NCBI GenBank assembly: GCA_029891345.1
Contig: CM057000.1
Location: forward strand, 127,137,338 to 127,201,337
Direction of reading: 5' to 3'
Length of the DNA stretch: 64,000 bases
Source of the DNA: Dryococelus australis
Taxonomy: Eukaryota > Arthropoda > Insecta > Phasmatodea > Phasmatidae
Below the pieces are notes generated by a model. That model was not told the DNA's origin. It saw only the letters and a program-made list of their open reading frames with translations, and searched no databases. Below are positions 23,313 to 34,744 of this stretch, in pieces; within the stretch, counting starts at the first letter, position 1, and every line of letters starts with the position of its first letter. A program made the position numbers and the translations under genes.

Positions 23313-25303
23313 TAGAATCATGTAAATTGTTATACTTTGTTTATAAGATTCATTCATACCTTAAAGCGGTTATAGAGGCGCAAAGTATAAGCCTAACCCA
23401 GAGTTAGACAGAGCATAATATTAAAATATGGGGCTTCATTGAACATTTAATACTATAAACAGTATTTGGGGGAGCTTTGAAAGGATTAACAGCATGCTAG
23501 CTAATTAATTACAAATAAAAATGTACAATACCGCTACCGCGCCACTTCCTGATTATAATTCATTTGGAGAGAAAACATTCACTTACTAATTAGAGTAAAG
23601 AGGAACTCTCAAAAATGGTAACAAAATTTCCATAAAATAATATAATGTGACCATTTCACTGAACTTTATTACTATCACAATATAACGCCACATGTATACA
23701 TTAATTCACCCATATTTTATACGCCATTAATAATCAGACATTTTATCGAAATGTTTTGAAAACCGAACTTCATTCACTATGAAATTTTACGTAACAGGTC
23801 GTGGAAAAACTATAATTGGGTGCAAAAAGTAATTTTATGACGCAGACTTGATTTAATATTTAGTCATTTTTACTGTTTTGAATAAGTTTTCGGATGTATT
23901 GTCTTCATGCCGCTGTATGGTTCATTAATAAAATACTCCTTAACGTGTCAGCATAAAATTACAAAATATGAACCGGCCTGAATTACGTTGTCAATTTTAT
24001 TTACATCATAAATTTTTGTGTGTTCCAGCAAATACGCCATGTAAAACGACTCACTCAGAACATTACTTCAAACATCCGTCATCTAGATAAGTTGTTATTC
24101 TACATAATTTCGTGGTTTATCTTTCTATGAGAACTATTTCTGGTTGTATGGTTAATAAGAAGGAAAGTTTCATCCACTGAAATACAATAAGGAAATCCCA
24201 CACCAGGTTTCTTGTTCTCAGCTAAGTATGCTCTGTTGGATGGAGTGGAACACTAAATTAAGCTTTTCTAACCGTACTTTCTTTCGACGCTGTGCTGTCC
24301 CGATTCACCGACGCCAATTAACGGAAATACTCCTTGTTCCTCCTGAGAAGCTAGTAGTAGTGAGGAAAGGTAGTCTTCGTTTTAAAAAACTTTAATCCAG
24401 GTTGAGAAACTTCAGTTGTTGCACGCTTTCCATATGATTGGGACTTGGGTGGATTCTGCAGTTCCTAGAAACGTTCAACTGATTGCAACACGAGGTTTTA
24501 ACTTGCCATCCATGTATTCAGGTTGTATATTTTCTCAAATTCATTTTGAAATTTAAACTAAGATAGTTATAACGGTTTTAAAAAAAAATAGGGAAAATGA
24601 ATACAAAACACCTCGACGAAGCACTCAGCTGAAAATAAATAAATAATAAAATGAGAAAATCTGCACGCTTTTAATATTACATTTTGCGTTATTACACATT
24701 GCGCAACTGCCGAGGACATTTATTTGCATTTGTGCATTTGGATTTATTGGCTTTCCTACGAAGCGGAAGATGCCCTGAAATCTTGCCGAACGTTTGGGTC
24801 TTCTACGTCCGTTTGACTAGTTTCGCAAAATGAAAGGCTGCGTTTTAAACGCGCAGGCAGCATATTACTCCTTTGAACTTGCACGAGAATACGAGACATT
24901 TTTAATAAGAAAGGAAATGCTGATCTGACTATCATTTTAATCCATGAACATGGCATCCACTCGCAAACACCATACTTCTCGTCCTTAGAAAATACATCTT
25001 AGAAAATATATCCAGCTTCACCTGTGCATTCACAAAAGTGGTATAAACAATGCACTTGGATCACCTATATGTCTTTCAGACATAAATAAATCAACGCGTC
25101 ATTATTTTAAATCACGGGTGATTTCTTCACAGCACTTACACACAAACGAAAATAAAACTCTTTAACAAAGATGTAGCAATTTTAAAGAAAATTGTATTCA
25201 CTGATATGAAGGGGATGAATGATTGTCATAAGAGCGTTCAAATATAGACTCATAAATGTACATCTATACATTTGAAGTAAACGCAAGTCACTCCCTACAA
25301 CTC
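23313..25303. other. AT-rich DNA, no gene seen
   Basis: A 66-codon minus frame at 24756-24956 has a somewhat protein-like tail (SQTDVEDPNVRQDFRASS) but no recognisable domain or splice context strong enough to call. Otherwise nothing. Confidence 0.35.
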
Positions 25304-25861
25304 TTACTCATATGGCTCTCCCATTTTCACCAAAAATGTAATAGACCTCAATCCACCATCAATGTCTGCAACACGACATTTCCTCTTAGTGATTAGGGTC
25401 CAGCCGTTTTTCCCAAAGTCAGTTGCAACAAGTAGACCATTTTGGTAAATAAGGTCATATTGCTCAATCAACCAGCATCGAAAGTTTATAATTCCAAACG
25501 GTAAATCAGTTGTATGGGATCCGAGTAAAGTAGACAGTGCAGATATTGTTGATTTTATCTCAGTCCGGACACTAAAAAAATTTGTATTTTTCACTGATAA
25601 ATTGTTTGTAATGTTACAAATGCTTGTAGCGGTACAAAGGTATCTCTTGTAAAACAAAGGGCCGTGTTTGTAACCGACCTCAAGAAATGTTTGTACCATA
25701 CTGAGCCGTATCAAAGAGCCTCGGCAAAATGGCGGACACTCAACAGCGTAAAATGTATATAGCTGTTTGTGTAAAAACTGTGGGTAAATTAAAGTGTAGC
25801 TACGTGCAAAAATAAATGTTCTGCAAGTTTGTATAACGTAAAAACACTTAAAACAACGCAA
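25304..25861 (-). CDS. Long minus-strand frame, unknown protein or terminal exon
   Basis: A 185-codon open frame in AT-rich DNA, noticeably longer than chance frames here. The C-terminal half looks like real protein: a GSHTTDLPFGIINFRCWLI stretch, then QYDLIYQNGLLVATDFG, then KRKCRVADIDGGLRSITF, ending GEPYE. On the minus strand a strong acceptor (ACAAATTTTTTTAG) ends at 25572, so the true coding part may be a terminal exon 25571-25304. Alternatively an ATG at 25699, just downstream of a CCGCCATTTTG 5'-UTR-like word, would give 131 residues. No family, signal peptide or membrane segment recognised. A pseudogene or transposon fragment remains possible. Confidence 0.3.
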   Translation of the reverse strand: MRCFKCFYVIQTCRTFIFARSYTLIYPQFLHKQLYTFYAVECPPFCRGSLIRLSMVQTFLEVGYKHGPLFYKRYLCTATSICNITNNLSVKNTNFFSVRTEIKSTISALSTLLGSHTTDLPFGIINFRCWLIEQYDLIYQNGLLVATDFGKNGWTLITKRKCRVADIDGGLRSITFLVKMGEPYE

Positions 25862-26105
25862 ATATTCATAATAAAACGATTATTTAAACAAAGTATACAC
25901 TGTATTACTCATTAACTTTTCATAGCTACACAGGACTCTTAAATCGGTCCTCAATACCTCGTTGTTAAGAGTAGTTCAAATCTCTTAACTCAACAACAGA
26001 ATTCTAAAAATGAAACAAATATATTTTTCTTTATCATATAACGGCGTGTAATTATGTAGGCACTTGAAAATTTATTTACAATAAAAATAAGGTTTACTTT
26101 CGTAA
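25862..26105. other. AT-rich DNA, no gene seen
   Basis: Nothing recognisable between the minus frame and the tRNA-like unit. Confidence 0.4.
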
Positions 26106-26177
26106 GCCAAGTTGGTCTTGTGTTTAAGGGTGCGGGCTAATAACTCAGGGGATGTGGGTTCTAGTCCCATTATGGCA
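26106..26177 (+). tRNA. tRNA-like sequence, probably SINE head or tRNA pseudogene
   Basis: About 72 nt in tRNA layout. A GCCAAGT start pairs poorly with an ATTATGGC end. It has an A-box-like TTGGTCTTGTGTTTAAGG, an anticodon-loop-like CTAATAA (AAT, Ile type) and a B box GTGGGTTCTAGTCCC. It is followed within 12 nt by a 15-T run that could terminate polymerase III. The degenerate acceptor stem argues against a working tRNA. A related unit lies in reverse at 30484-30560. Confidence 0.45.
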
Positions 26178-29100
26178 ATGTGTATCTCTTTTTTTTTTTT
26201 TTTGTAAATTAAATTTCGAATTTTATTTTTCAGTTACTCTCTATTATTAATTCATCAAATTTTTTCTAGAAGAAAAAAATCATGTGCACTTTTCAGTATT
26301 GTAAGTTGTAATACAAGGCTATTTTTTTTTTTTGCAATATTACAAATGTATTTGTTAGAGATTTTACAAGAAAACTGTTTATAGATTTACAAAGGATTTT
26401 CTCGGCAACTGGGTTCCCACGGATTTTCCTTGTAAAAGTACAATAATATTTCCAGAGTGTAGTAAGTTTATAGTTATTTACTACGGCCCCACTAAAATGT
26501 GACGTATTGGATTTTTAAAGGCATGTGTCGTAACATTTACTTGAATACTTAGTTATTACTCTAGGCAAGGTTTTGTGTAGTGGCGTCCAAAGCCGAAGTT
26601 GCCAGCCGCTTAGTTTGAGCTGACGGGATGTAGCATTCGCCACTTGAGAGTGCGACGACTGCAGTTAGGAAAACGAGACGTATTTCTATTCGACATGAGA
26701 AGTAACAATAGAAACGGTACCGTCGCTTCGAGCAGACAGCCGGAATAACAGACTATAAGTCTGTATTTTCCAAACACTCGGCAACAGCCGGAGCGTATTT
26801 GTATTGCTTTCCCAGATTTACTAATAATCAATTTTCTCCCCAGCCGACGGGTGCAGGTTATATATCAAAGGGGATGAAAAAAGTTAGATGCGACGGACGT
26901 AAGTTGCCGGTCAGTGGACACTTCACCCTACGTAACAAAAAGTGGCCGCCTGGTATGCAAATTTTTTTAAAAGTCTGTGAGTGAAAAAAGAAAATAACTC
27001 GTAATATGTCAAAGATAATATGTTTAGTTCTTTGTGTAACTATAATGTGTGTTAAGCGATACTTTCTATTTTGGTTTTACTTGCAGTAGTCGATTTTAAC
27101 ATAATTTTACTTTAGAGTGACTTTACCCTGAGTTCCCCTATGCAGTAAGATGTTAGCCACTCAGGTTATTTTAATTATGGTGGAGGGATTAAACAAAAGT
27201 TTTCTTTTAGCCTGAAGATATCGTTAACATAAAACAATGTTCGGATAATTCATATTTAATTTCACTTCGTTTCAGATATTTTGCAAAAATACAGCATAAA
27301 AACTCTATTTTGAAGGCCTAATACCTCTCTTAATATTCATTTAAGATATAAAGTGTCCCATAGATTTCCGACTTGAATTTGCATAAGGAATCATCTCACG
27401 AAATTTGTCGGTCGAATTCTGCCCCATTTTATATGTACTGGATGCACGTACGTATATATAGTATATATATGTGTGTGTACGTGTATATTAATATATGCAC
27501 ACACAGTATATGTTGGCTCACTCGATATGCAATCGCAGTTCTGAAGTTTTAATCATTATGTTAGCTGATGCGATAAACTATTCTTTGAAATACTGAGTAT
27601 TATTTGTTTCCTTGTTAATAATTTTCGCTCCATGATAATATTTAATCCACTTAGGAAATACTGGATTATGTTATTCCTCCATAAATTATCTTGAAATTGC
27701 AAAATCTGAAAGTATTTTAATCGTATCAAATAATTTTATTCATAAACTACGATCCCTACAAATTATTTTACAATTTTAATCAGCTGCAGTAATGTCTTTA
27801 AAAGCTAACGTTTTCATCAAAATACTTTTTAAAGAGGAATTTCATCAACGGTTTCCTCTGTTCTGGTGTTCGCTAAGCCATTATTTTCTTTCTCTATGCA
27901 ATATTCATGGTTGCGCTGTAAAACGCGACACAATCAAAATACAGATATGTTACGCTGAAGTTCTTCCCCAAAGCTGCCTTATAACACTAACACGACAGCC
28001 GGTCGCACCTTTAGAAATGCTCATCTAAATGCTCATCCTTGTGGAAAACTTCCAAAGAAGCTTAGGTTGACGTCCACAGCTATTTTTTTGCAATTGAGAT
28101 ACGAACCGCATTCAGTGCGCGTCTTGTTCTGGAAGGTAAACTCTCGCTGTGTGCGTGTTGATCGCAGATGCGAGCATTTTCGAAGTTATTACGAGTCCCT
28201 GATCTCCCCCATACGACGCGCATCTCGCTATCTCCTCGTATTTATAAACAGGCGTACGTTTGCCATCGTTTCGGAAGGTTAGCTACTCTGCACTGACCAA
28301 TACAACTATTTCCAAGTGGTGGCATACTGGTTTTAACTTACACAAATGAGGAAGTCGTAGAAATGTATTGGTCTGAATGATAAAGATTACGTCAAAAGCA
28401 GTTGGTTTAGGTCCCATTGTCTTAATCTTTTAGTCGCTCTTCTTCTGGCCATTTGCTGTAGCATAAGTCTTTTTATTTTTAATGACTGCGAAATGAATAT
28501 ACAGAAAAAAATTGTTAATTATTAAATATAACTCGTATGATAAATTATAAATGTTTATGAGCACATCTATTTTATAGAAAGAAACTTTCCACTGATTTCA
28601 TGGAACTACTGTATCTATAAAAACTCTGATTAATCTTCGTTGTGTATTTTTAATAAATAAATCGTTTCGTAGAGGAAAATATATATTTAGTAGCATTAGT
28701 GCTATACAGGAGGAAATAAAAGAAACACTTTTTAATCGGGATTTCAACACGCTTAATAATATTCCATACGTTCTACTACAACTACTCGACTATACCGAAC
28801 ACATGATACTGATTTACCAATATTTATAAGTATTACCAAATTACTGTCTGTCATAGGAATTTCGTGCTCTTATAACAATTTTTAAATTATCAGTATAATA
28901 ATTTATTGTCACAACAGAGTAAAGAATACCTCAACAAATAAATATGACAATTATAAGATGTTTAAAATTTCGTAATCGCATTAATCTGTTTCATTTGTCG
29001 TCAGTGCAACCTTGAGTGACATGTTAATGTATTTAATAAGACTTTAGCACGTGAAGTTCATCTAATTTATTTTAATTAAATTCTTGTTCTAGTGGCAGAT

Positions 29101-29467
29101 ACCTATAAGCATCATTTACATTTTCAGCCTCGCGTTCATAGGGCTCAGAAAATGACCGGACTTTGAAATGCCTCGCAAAAACAGAAACTCGCATATTTTC
29201 ACCGCTTGTTTTGCTTGATATTTATGAGACAGTCCTCCCTTATTCAAGATATGTTTGCGGTTTCGCTTAGCGGAATGTTTGGGAATACCACTCTTAGATT
29301 GATGAATCATTATCATGCGCTATAAAAGTGAAGGGTACAAAAATCTGACAGTTCATTAATTTTACATTAGCTGCATTCGGTGTAGTGCGATGAAATTTTC
29401 AAACGAAGTAGCACTCGATCGACGCAAGAATCGCCCGCGAATGTTTGGAGTCCGTTTCTGGTAGCTT
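26178..29467. other. AT-rich DNA, no gene seen
   Basis: A TA/TG-rich microsatellite-like stretch lies at about 27450-27500. Frames at 26610-26984, 27792-28282 and 29116-29316 show no recognisable domain. Confidence 0.4.
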
Positions 29468-29475
29468 CCGGTAAC

Positions 29476-29748
29476 CAGGGATAGGAAAATTTCGCGAATT
29501 CATTTCGCGACAAGACAGACGTAAAACACACATACAGTGAATTCACCTTTGCAACTGGATCGCAGTTTATTACACCCACGCTGGACGCCTCGAAGCCAAT
29601 AACAGACTTGCAATGAAACACATTGCGAACCCCATAACCACCAGGCGTGGGGCAACAGCCAATGAACGCACAGCTGAGGCTCTAGTTTACACAAGACTGA
29701 GGAGTCTCGTCTACAGGTCATTGACCTCGCGAAGTTTTCCTATCCGTA
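29476..29748 (+). mobile_element. hAT-type MITE, copy 1 (273 bp)
   Basis: Ends CAGGGATAGG and CCTATCCGTA, extending inward as AAATTTCGCGAATTCA with an inverted partner. Flanked by an 8-bp target duplication with one mismatch: CCGGTAAC (29468-29475) and CCGATAAC (29749-29756). An 8-bp duplication and about 20-bp inverted ends fit the hAT superfamily. It is exactly the same length as the copy at 53234 and collinear with it. Confidence 0.9.
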
Positions 29749-29905
29749 CCGATAACTCAAGGACCATTAAACTGGGCCGGACATTAAGTAATTTACTCAG
29801 TAAGTAAGTTATTTATTTAAATAATTTACTAATAAAATGTATTCATCTCAAAATATACTTTTCAACATTCCCGCCTCCGGAAGTAATTTCTGCACCCACT
29901 GCAAT

Positions 29906-30167
29906 ATGAAAGAGTGAGTGAAGAGATTTGGACCGCTCTTGACATCGAGGTGTTGGGAGCCCATGAGGGTGAAGCGAGGTGAGTATGGACCAGTGTTTGA
30001 ATAAGGGGCTGCAGGAAGCGGGAGATCCCTGGGAAAACCCGCCAATCAGCCGACATGGTCCAGCGCGATTTTCACGCGCAAAAATCCGGGAGCAGCCCTG
30101 CCCGGAAATTGAACCCGATTAGTCTAGGTGGGAGGCGAGCGTTCTTACCACTACACCACCACGGCCT
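29906..30167 (-). mobile_element. tRNA-derived SINE, copy 2
   Basis: Reverse-strand relative of the SINE at 15815. Read on the minus strand it begins AAGGCCGTGGTGGTGTAGTG, with the A-box-like TGGTGTAGTGGTAAGA, then the B box GGTTCAATTTC, and ends CTCTTCACTCACTC. At about 262 bp it is longer than copy 1, with extra body sequence between the head and the shared tail. No clear target duplication seen. Confidence 0.8.
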
Positions 30168-30209
30168 TCGCTGTAACGTCATAGATATTATTATAGCGTA
30201 TAATATTAT

Positions 30210-31158
30210 GTTTCAACACTCTAAATTCGTATCAGTGGAGAAACCCTGATTCGCAGTGAAATTCAATTACTAGATTCTTTGTAAATGACTCCACACTCTG
30301 AATCAGCGGAAAACCACTGATTGTTTCGGTGAAAAAAATTCACTGATTGAATTAGTGCCTTGAAAGAATTGCACTGATTCAATAAGTGATGGCCGACTGC
30401 ATTGGCGAATTTAATATTGTTTTAATATTGTTTGGCCAAATGCGCAATTTACTGTAATTTAAATAGAAAAAAGTATTTCCGTAGGTAGCTGGGACTGAAC
30501 TTGCACCCCATTTTCACTTCCCTTTTAGATCATTACCTTAAAATCTGGTCTACCAAGTCAAGTAAGTGATAAATAAAAAATATATAAGTTATATACTTGT
30601 TAATTAATTTTAAATTTTTAATTAATTTAGATTGTATACCCTTCTTTTTGGTTTCTGGTTTACTTGGCACGATTAGGAGTCAAAAAACGACTATTTCATG
30701 TGAGTGCGCTCTGTTTACTGTATTGTATGCAGTTCAAATATTCAGAGAGCTGTGATGATTACGTGAAAACGAAAAGAAAAACGTAAAAACGGAATGGAAG
30801 GCTGAATGCTCAGATCACCTCGTAAAAATGGTGTTTTGAAAGACAAGACACATTTTAAAAAGTATTTTGTATTGGTTTTATTAGTTTATACGTTGTAATT
30901 TCTCTTAAAACACGTTGTGTGGCGGCCATTTTTACACGTATTTAAGTGATCCATCAGTCATAAAACAAACCACTGAAAAACAGTGAAATAAAAGGCTGAT
31001 TAATATGTGGAAAATATCACAGAATCAATAAATGAAGGAAATCTGGCATTTTTCCCTGAATTATCAGTTAAATTCACTGAAGTGACTCATGAATCAGCCA
31101 GAAACTGTTGACTGATTGAAACAGTGGAATTCTCAATGATTCATATTTAGAGTGAAAC
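30210..31158. mobile_element. 0.95-kb inverted-repeat element with repeated ACTGATT motif
   Basis: The ends form GTTTCAACACTCTAAAT on the left and ATTTAGAGTGAAAC on the right. Both subterminal regions (30230-30400 and 30950-31140) are crowded with CACTGATT, AATCAG and CAGTGAA words in both orientations, a pattern typical of transposase-binding subterminal repeats. There is no coding frame. A tRNA-like unit is embedded at 30484-30560. The target duplication is not clear, so the superfamily is open. Confidence 0.65.
30484..30560 (-). mobile_element. tRNA-like unit nested in the inverted-repeat element
   Basis: On the minus strand: CTTGGTAGACCAGATTTTAA and AGG (A-box region), then GCAAGTTCAGTCCC (B-box-like), ending AGCTACC, which can pair with GGTAG near the start. 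The layout and spacing are tRNA-like. It shares the TTGG...TTTAAGG head with the unit at 26106. Probably a decayed SINE head rather than a tRNA gene. Confidence 0.4.
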
Positions 31159-31641
31159 AAAAATAAACATCTTTTAACGTGTGGCCGAATCATGTCAACT
31201 ACCCAATATATTATAATTTATACGATATGTATAAGACATATACGTTTATTAATTTTCTAAATACTATTTGTATTATTTGTAATCTAGTACCGAACAAATA
31301 TGGAGTAGATTTAACATCTAAATATACAAAATACAACAAAGAAGACAATTATGCGTATTGCAAATAAACACAGCTTTGTTCCGAATATTCCTTTTTTTTT
31401 TTTATTTTAGTCTGCCAATATGAAGTGGATGATACTTGTTTTGATTTCAAAACGGCTTTCCGCTTTCCATTCGACACTTTTAAGTGAATTTGATTTCACA
31501 GCATTTGCTTCAGTAGTTTCAAATTTATCCATTTGATTGACTAGTTATGTCGTTTGTCGAGATTTAATGGCGATTAATTAAAAAAAAGTAATATTACGAA
31601 GTAACATTTCCTTCAAAAATAAAAATAACTTAAGTTAGGTG
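31159..31641. other. AT-rich DNA, no gene seen
   Basis: Nothing recognisable; a T-run at about 31391-31402. Confidence 0.4.
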
Positions 31642-31659
31642 GGTGTGTGTATATATATA

Positions 31660-31703
<44 letters not shown>

Positions 31704-31710
31704 GGTGTAT
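31642..31710. repeat. TG/TA microsatellite
   Basis: (GT)n interrupted by a short (AT)n, directly abutting the left end of the short MITE at 31717. Confidence 0.95.
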
Positions 31711-31716
31711 GTATGT

Positions 31717-31942
31717 GCTATTCACGATAACGTGAGCAGTTTTGAAAGCCCTCTCATATAGTCAATATGTATATTTTATTTTAGGCTTAGGGGTTAACTT
31801 CTGAGTGCGGTACAATATACACAGTATGTTTATTACTTACATGGCAATATTCATTTTACAAATGAGGTTAAATCATAAGAAATGGCTGAAAGGAAAAAGT
31901 AATTAGGGCCTCAAAAAATGCCTACTTTACCATGAACAGTCT
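31717..31942 (-). mobile_element. MITE family 1, short subfamily, copy B
   Basis: About 226 bp; left end GCTATTCACGATAACGTGAG, right end ACCATGAACAGTCT. The interior is the reverse complement of the short copy at 17898: TATTTTATTTTAGGCTTAGG, GTTAACTTC, ATGGCTGAAAGGAAAAAGTA. This confirms the short form as a subfamily and not a chance internal deletion. Confidence 0.85.
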
Positions 31943-31962
31943 GTGTGTTTTTTTTTTTTAAA

Positions 31963-32008
31963 CGTGGAGAAAAAAAGAGTCTGTGTAAACGACTCTTTTT
32001 TCTCCACG
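31963..32008. repeat. 18-bp stem hairpin
   Basis: Arms CGTGGAGAAAAAAAGAGTC and GACTCTTTTTTCTCCACG are complementary apart from one extra A. They are separated by a 9-nt loop, TGTGTAAAC. No terminator function is implied in this eukaryotic context. Confidence 0.85.
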
Positions 32009-32668
32009 GAGAAACGATACTGTTCAAAAATATGTATCCAGGTAATCTTTCTGCAGGTCATTTTACACCAAAAGAACGGAAATATTTTTTTCAATTGCTG
32101 TTGATATTTACTGATTCATTGTATCCGACGCAATTTGAGCGAGCCTTTAATATAGGTTTTTATTGTAATAAGATACCTGTAATAAGGTAACTGGAGTGTA
32201 TGCACTAAACTGACGATATCGTCAGAAATTAAGTTCTCATCCCGAGTTTGTACACAAAGTGACTAAACAAGCTCGTGTCAGGAGATGCGGTCCGGAAGAC
32301 CGGATATTGTGGGTGGAGGGTTATGGGGCAAGGGGCAGTGCAGAGTTGTTGAGCGCTTCGCTGCGTGGGATGAAACAGTGGCTGGGATGGAGGTTTTGAA
32401 CGCGTGACCTCTCACAGGCGGTGCGATCTCTCAGCAGCCAGTGTCGCGTGCGGGGATTACTACCCCTCCCCTGTGCTGGCCGTGGTGGCTTAGACATCGC
32501 CCTTCCTAACGCCTCGAACACTCACACCATAGGGACTTATCTCCCGCGGTGGTCTCGCAGCCATGTCTTCCTTCTTCCCGCACGCCCCGGGCAGCCTCTG
32601 GAAGTGTGGACATCCAGCGGCAGCTGCGCTTGAGCGGGACCTCTGTCCGCCATAAGGCAGCCTTTATA
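32009..32668. other. GC-richer stretch near 32280-32650, nature unknown
   Basis: Contains two short segments loosely like tRNA-derived SINE heads in opposite orientations (GCTGGCCGTGGTGGCTTAG near 32477; GCGTTCAAAACC in reverse near 32395). Overlapping frames on both strands have no recognisable domain. Confidence 0.25.
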
Positions 32669-33076
32669 CTGGCTGTTCACGGTAAACTGTGCTCTCTTGA
32701 TAGTCCTGTATAAGCCGTACTTGTATGCGCATCGTGTGCTCTTCCGCAATATGTGAAATTAACATTGCCGTGGCCTAATCAGTTTATTCATGCTGTGTCA
32801 GTCGAGTAAAACTTGAGTTTTTTTTTAGAAAAGTAACTGTGGTATTTTTTTTTTTCATTTATATGCATTTAAAAAATTTGAAAGAAAAATAAATAATTTC
32901 GGTACTCACAAATGTTTACCTGGCGCTTTTAATTCGACGTTAATGCATGGAACTACTTTCCCTCTGTCGTTGCCAACTTTACTGGGCGGTTCCTAGTCAG
33001 AACATATGCAGGTGTAGCGGCAGTGAAATTTTTCAAAGACTGATTACAAAAGTTCTCAATTAACCATGAACATTCT
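32669..33076 (+). mobile_element. MITE family 1, copy 6
   Basis: Left end GGCTGTTCACGGTAAACTG, right end AACCATGAACATTCTA. The interior is collinear with copy 1: ATATGTGAAATTAACATTGC, CTTTTAATTCGACGTTAA and GGAACTACTTTCCCTC. Confidence 0.85.
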
Positions 33077-33236
33077 ATATAAAAGCGCTTTTTAATTCAG
33101 CCATTGAAACAATTCATTTCCGATAGCTGCATACTGGCATGTAGGATCCAAGTTAAGTTGCCAGCGAATTATTAAAAATACGCCATATTCACTCTTTAAC
33201 ATTGTATTAAGAGTGTAACGTATACATTTACGGCTA

Positions 33237-33658
33237 TAGTCTATTCACGGTTTCTTCAACCTTTTTGAATAAAAACATTTGAAAAATCTCCTCATATATT
33301 ACGTGTTTAGTTATTTCCAACATATGCCATATATCACAAGCGTTTTATACTTGCGTTCATAAAAACGTTCTTTTTTATGGTTAAATTGACGTGTTATTCA
33401 GATTTTATCTATAATGCTTCGTTTATAAATAATTTGAATAAAAAACAGGGAGAAAATAGGTATGTTGGCAGTGCCTAGTGAGAAATAGTTCTTATACAAA
33501 ATACTTTTACAACTGAGTGCGCACGAGTGAGATGCGTCGTCCTTTTGTGTAATTTTCCAGGTCTACTTAAGCTTAGTTTGCGCGAGGCGGAGGAATATCC
33601 TGGAAGTAGAAACTTTAGCAGGGCTTCAGAAAAGGCTGAAGTCACTGTGAATGGATTA
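33237..33658 (+). mobile_element. MITE family 2, copy 3
   Basis: Starts TAGTCTATTCACGGTTTCTT after TA and ends CACTGTGAATGGATTA next to TA. Typical interior: ATATCACAAGCGTTTTATAC, GAAAATAGGTATGTTGGCAG, TTTTCCAGGTCTACTTAAGC and GGCGGAGGAATATCCTGGAA. About 422 bp. It contains a 68-codon plus frame, a shadow with no function. Confidence 0.9.
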
Positions 33659-33783
33659 TACTTGAGTCGATGTTTCTCGTTTTATACCAGCAATAGTACG
33701 GTTTCGCATGTTATAAACTTATTCATTACTTAAAAAAAGAAGTTGTTTTAATGATGCATGAATAAAGTTAAACTGACATGATA

Positions 33784-34194
33784 TAGTCTGTTCATGGCTT
33801 CTTCACACTTTTTGAATCAAACCTTGGAAAAATCACACTATGTAAGACATATTAGGTTGTTTCGAATGTGTGCCATATACGACAAGTTAACATAAAAGTA
33901 CCTATTTATGGTTAAATTGAAATTTTATGTATATTTTATTCATGAATTGTAATAATTCATTAAAAATTAATAAGAATAAAAGTAATGATAAAATCGGTGT
34001 GTTGGTAACGTACATTAAGAAGTAGTTCTTATTCAAAATATTATTGCACTTTGAGCACACGAATGCGTTGCGTTGTCCCTCTGGAGTAATTTTCTAGACT
34101 TGGTTCAGCTTTATTTGCATGAGGCGGAGGAAAATACTGAAGTAGAACTTTAGCGGGGCTTCATAAAATTGTGAAGTAACCGTGAATGGACTAT
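33784..34194 (+). mobile_element. MITE family 2, copy 4
   Basis: Starts TAGTCTGTTCATGGCTTCTT and ends AACCGTGAATGGACTA, TA on both sides. It lies 125 bp downstream of copy 3 in the same orientation and is about 411 bp long. Confidence 0.9.
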
Positions 34195-34220
34195 AGTGTT
34201 AATTTTACGTATGTAACGAG

Positions 34221-34720
34221 AGTAGAGTAAGCGGGAGCTTCCGAGATCGTCAAGGGGAATGACATAGGGATGGGCGGACGAGTGCAGTTGTACGTAGCGC
34301 GCGAGAGTGGACCCTGCTGCGAGGCTATAGGCCCTCTAAAATGACACCTCACAGTAGTGGGAGCGAAAGGGTTCTGGCGCATCTGGGATTAACAATTGTT
34401 ATTAATTGATGGATTAACGCATTAATTAATTGTATTATATGCTTAATTCATTTTGGTTATCTCAAGCGTATTAAATTAGTGCTAATCCTATGCGACGGAT
34501 TAAGTGTATCAAGGGATAATGCCTTAATTCATCATTTAATTCTAATTAATCCCTGGTGTGCCAGAACTCTCTCGCTCCCACTACTACTATGTGGTGTCAA
34601 TTTAGAGGGCCTATAGCCTCGCAGCAGGGTGCATTCTCACGCTCTACACACAACTTCACCCGTACCACCACCCTTATGTCATTCCGCTTGACAGTGTCAG
34701 AAGCCCCCTCTTACTCTAAC
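34221..34720. mobile_element. 500-bp foldback element with ~190-bp arms
   Basis: The two arms are imperfect reverse complements for about 190 bp each. They share AAGGGGAATGACATA/AAGCGGAATGACATA, CCCTGCTGCGAGGCTATAGG with the next GCCCTCTAAA, and AGTAGTGGGAGCGA. The centre is TTAAT-rich. Flanked by a perfect 7-bp duplication TAACGAG (34214-34220 and 34721-34727). No coding frame. The long arms fit a foldback or long-inverted-repeat MITE; the superfamily is not assigned. Confidence 0.9.
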
Positions 34721-34744
34721 TAACGAGGATTCAAAATGAGAAGA

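Noticed and set aside
26106-26177. Functional tRNA-Ile gene
   Set aside because: The acceptor stem pairs poorly and the D-arm region is irregular. A SINE head or tRNA pseudogene fits better.
31963-32008. Rho-independent terminator
   Set aside because: The hairpin is A/T-rich in the stem and the setting is eukaryotic, so a bacterial terminator interpretation is not appropriate.
32280-32650. Two head-to-head SINE-like heads
   Set aside because: Only short, loose matches to A- and B-box words. No tail, no target duplication and no alignment with the clear SINEs.
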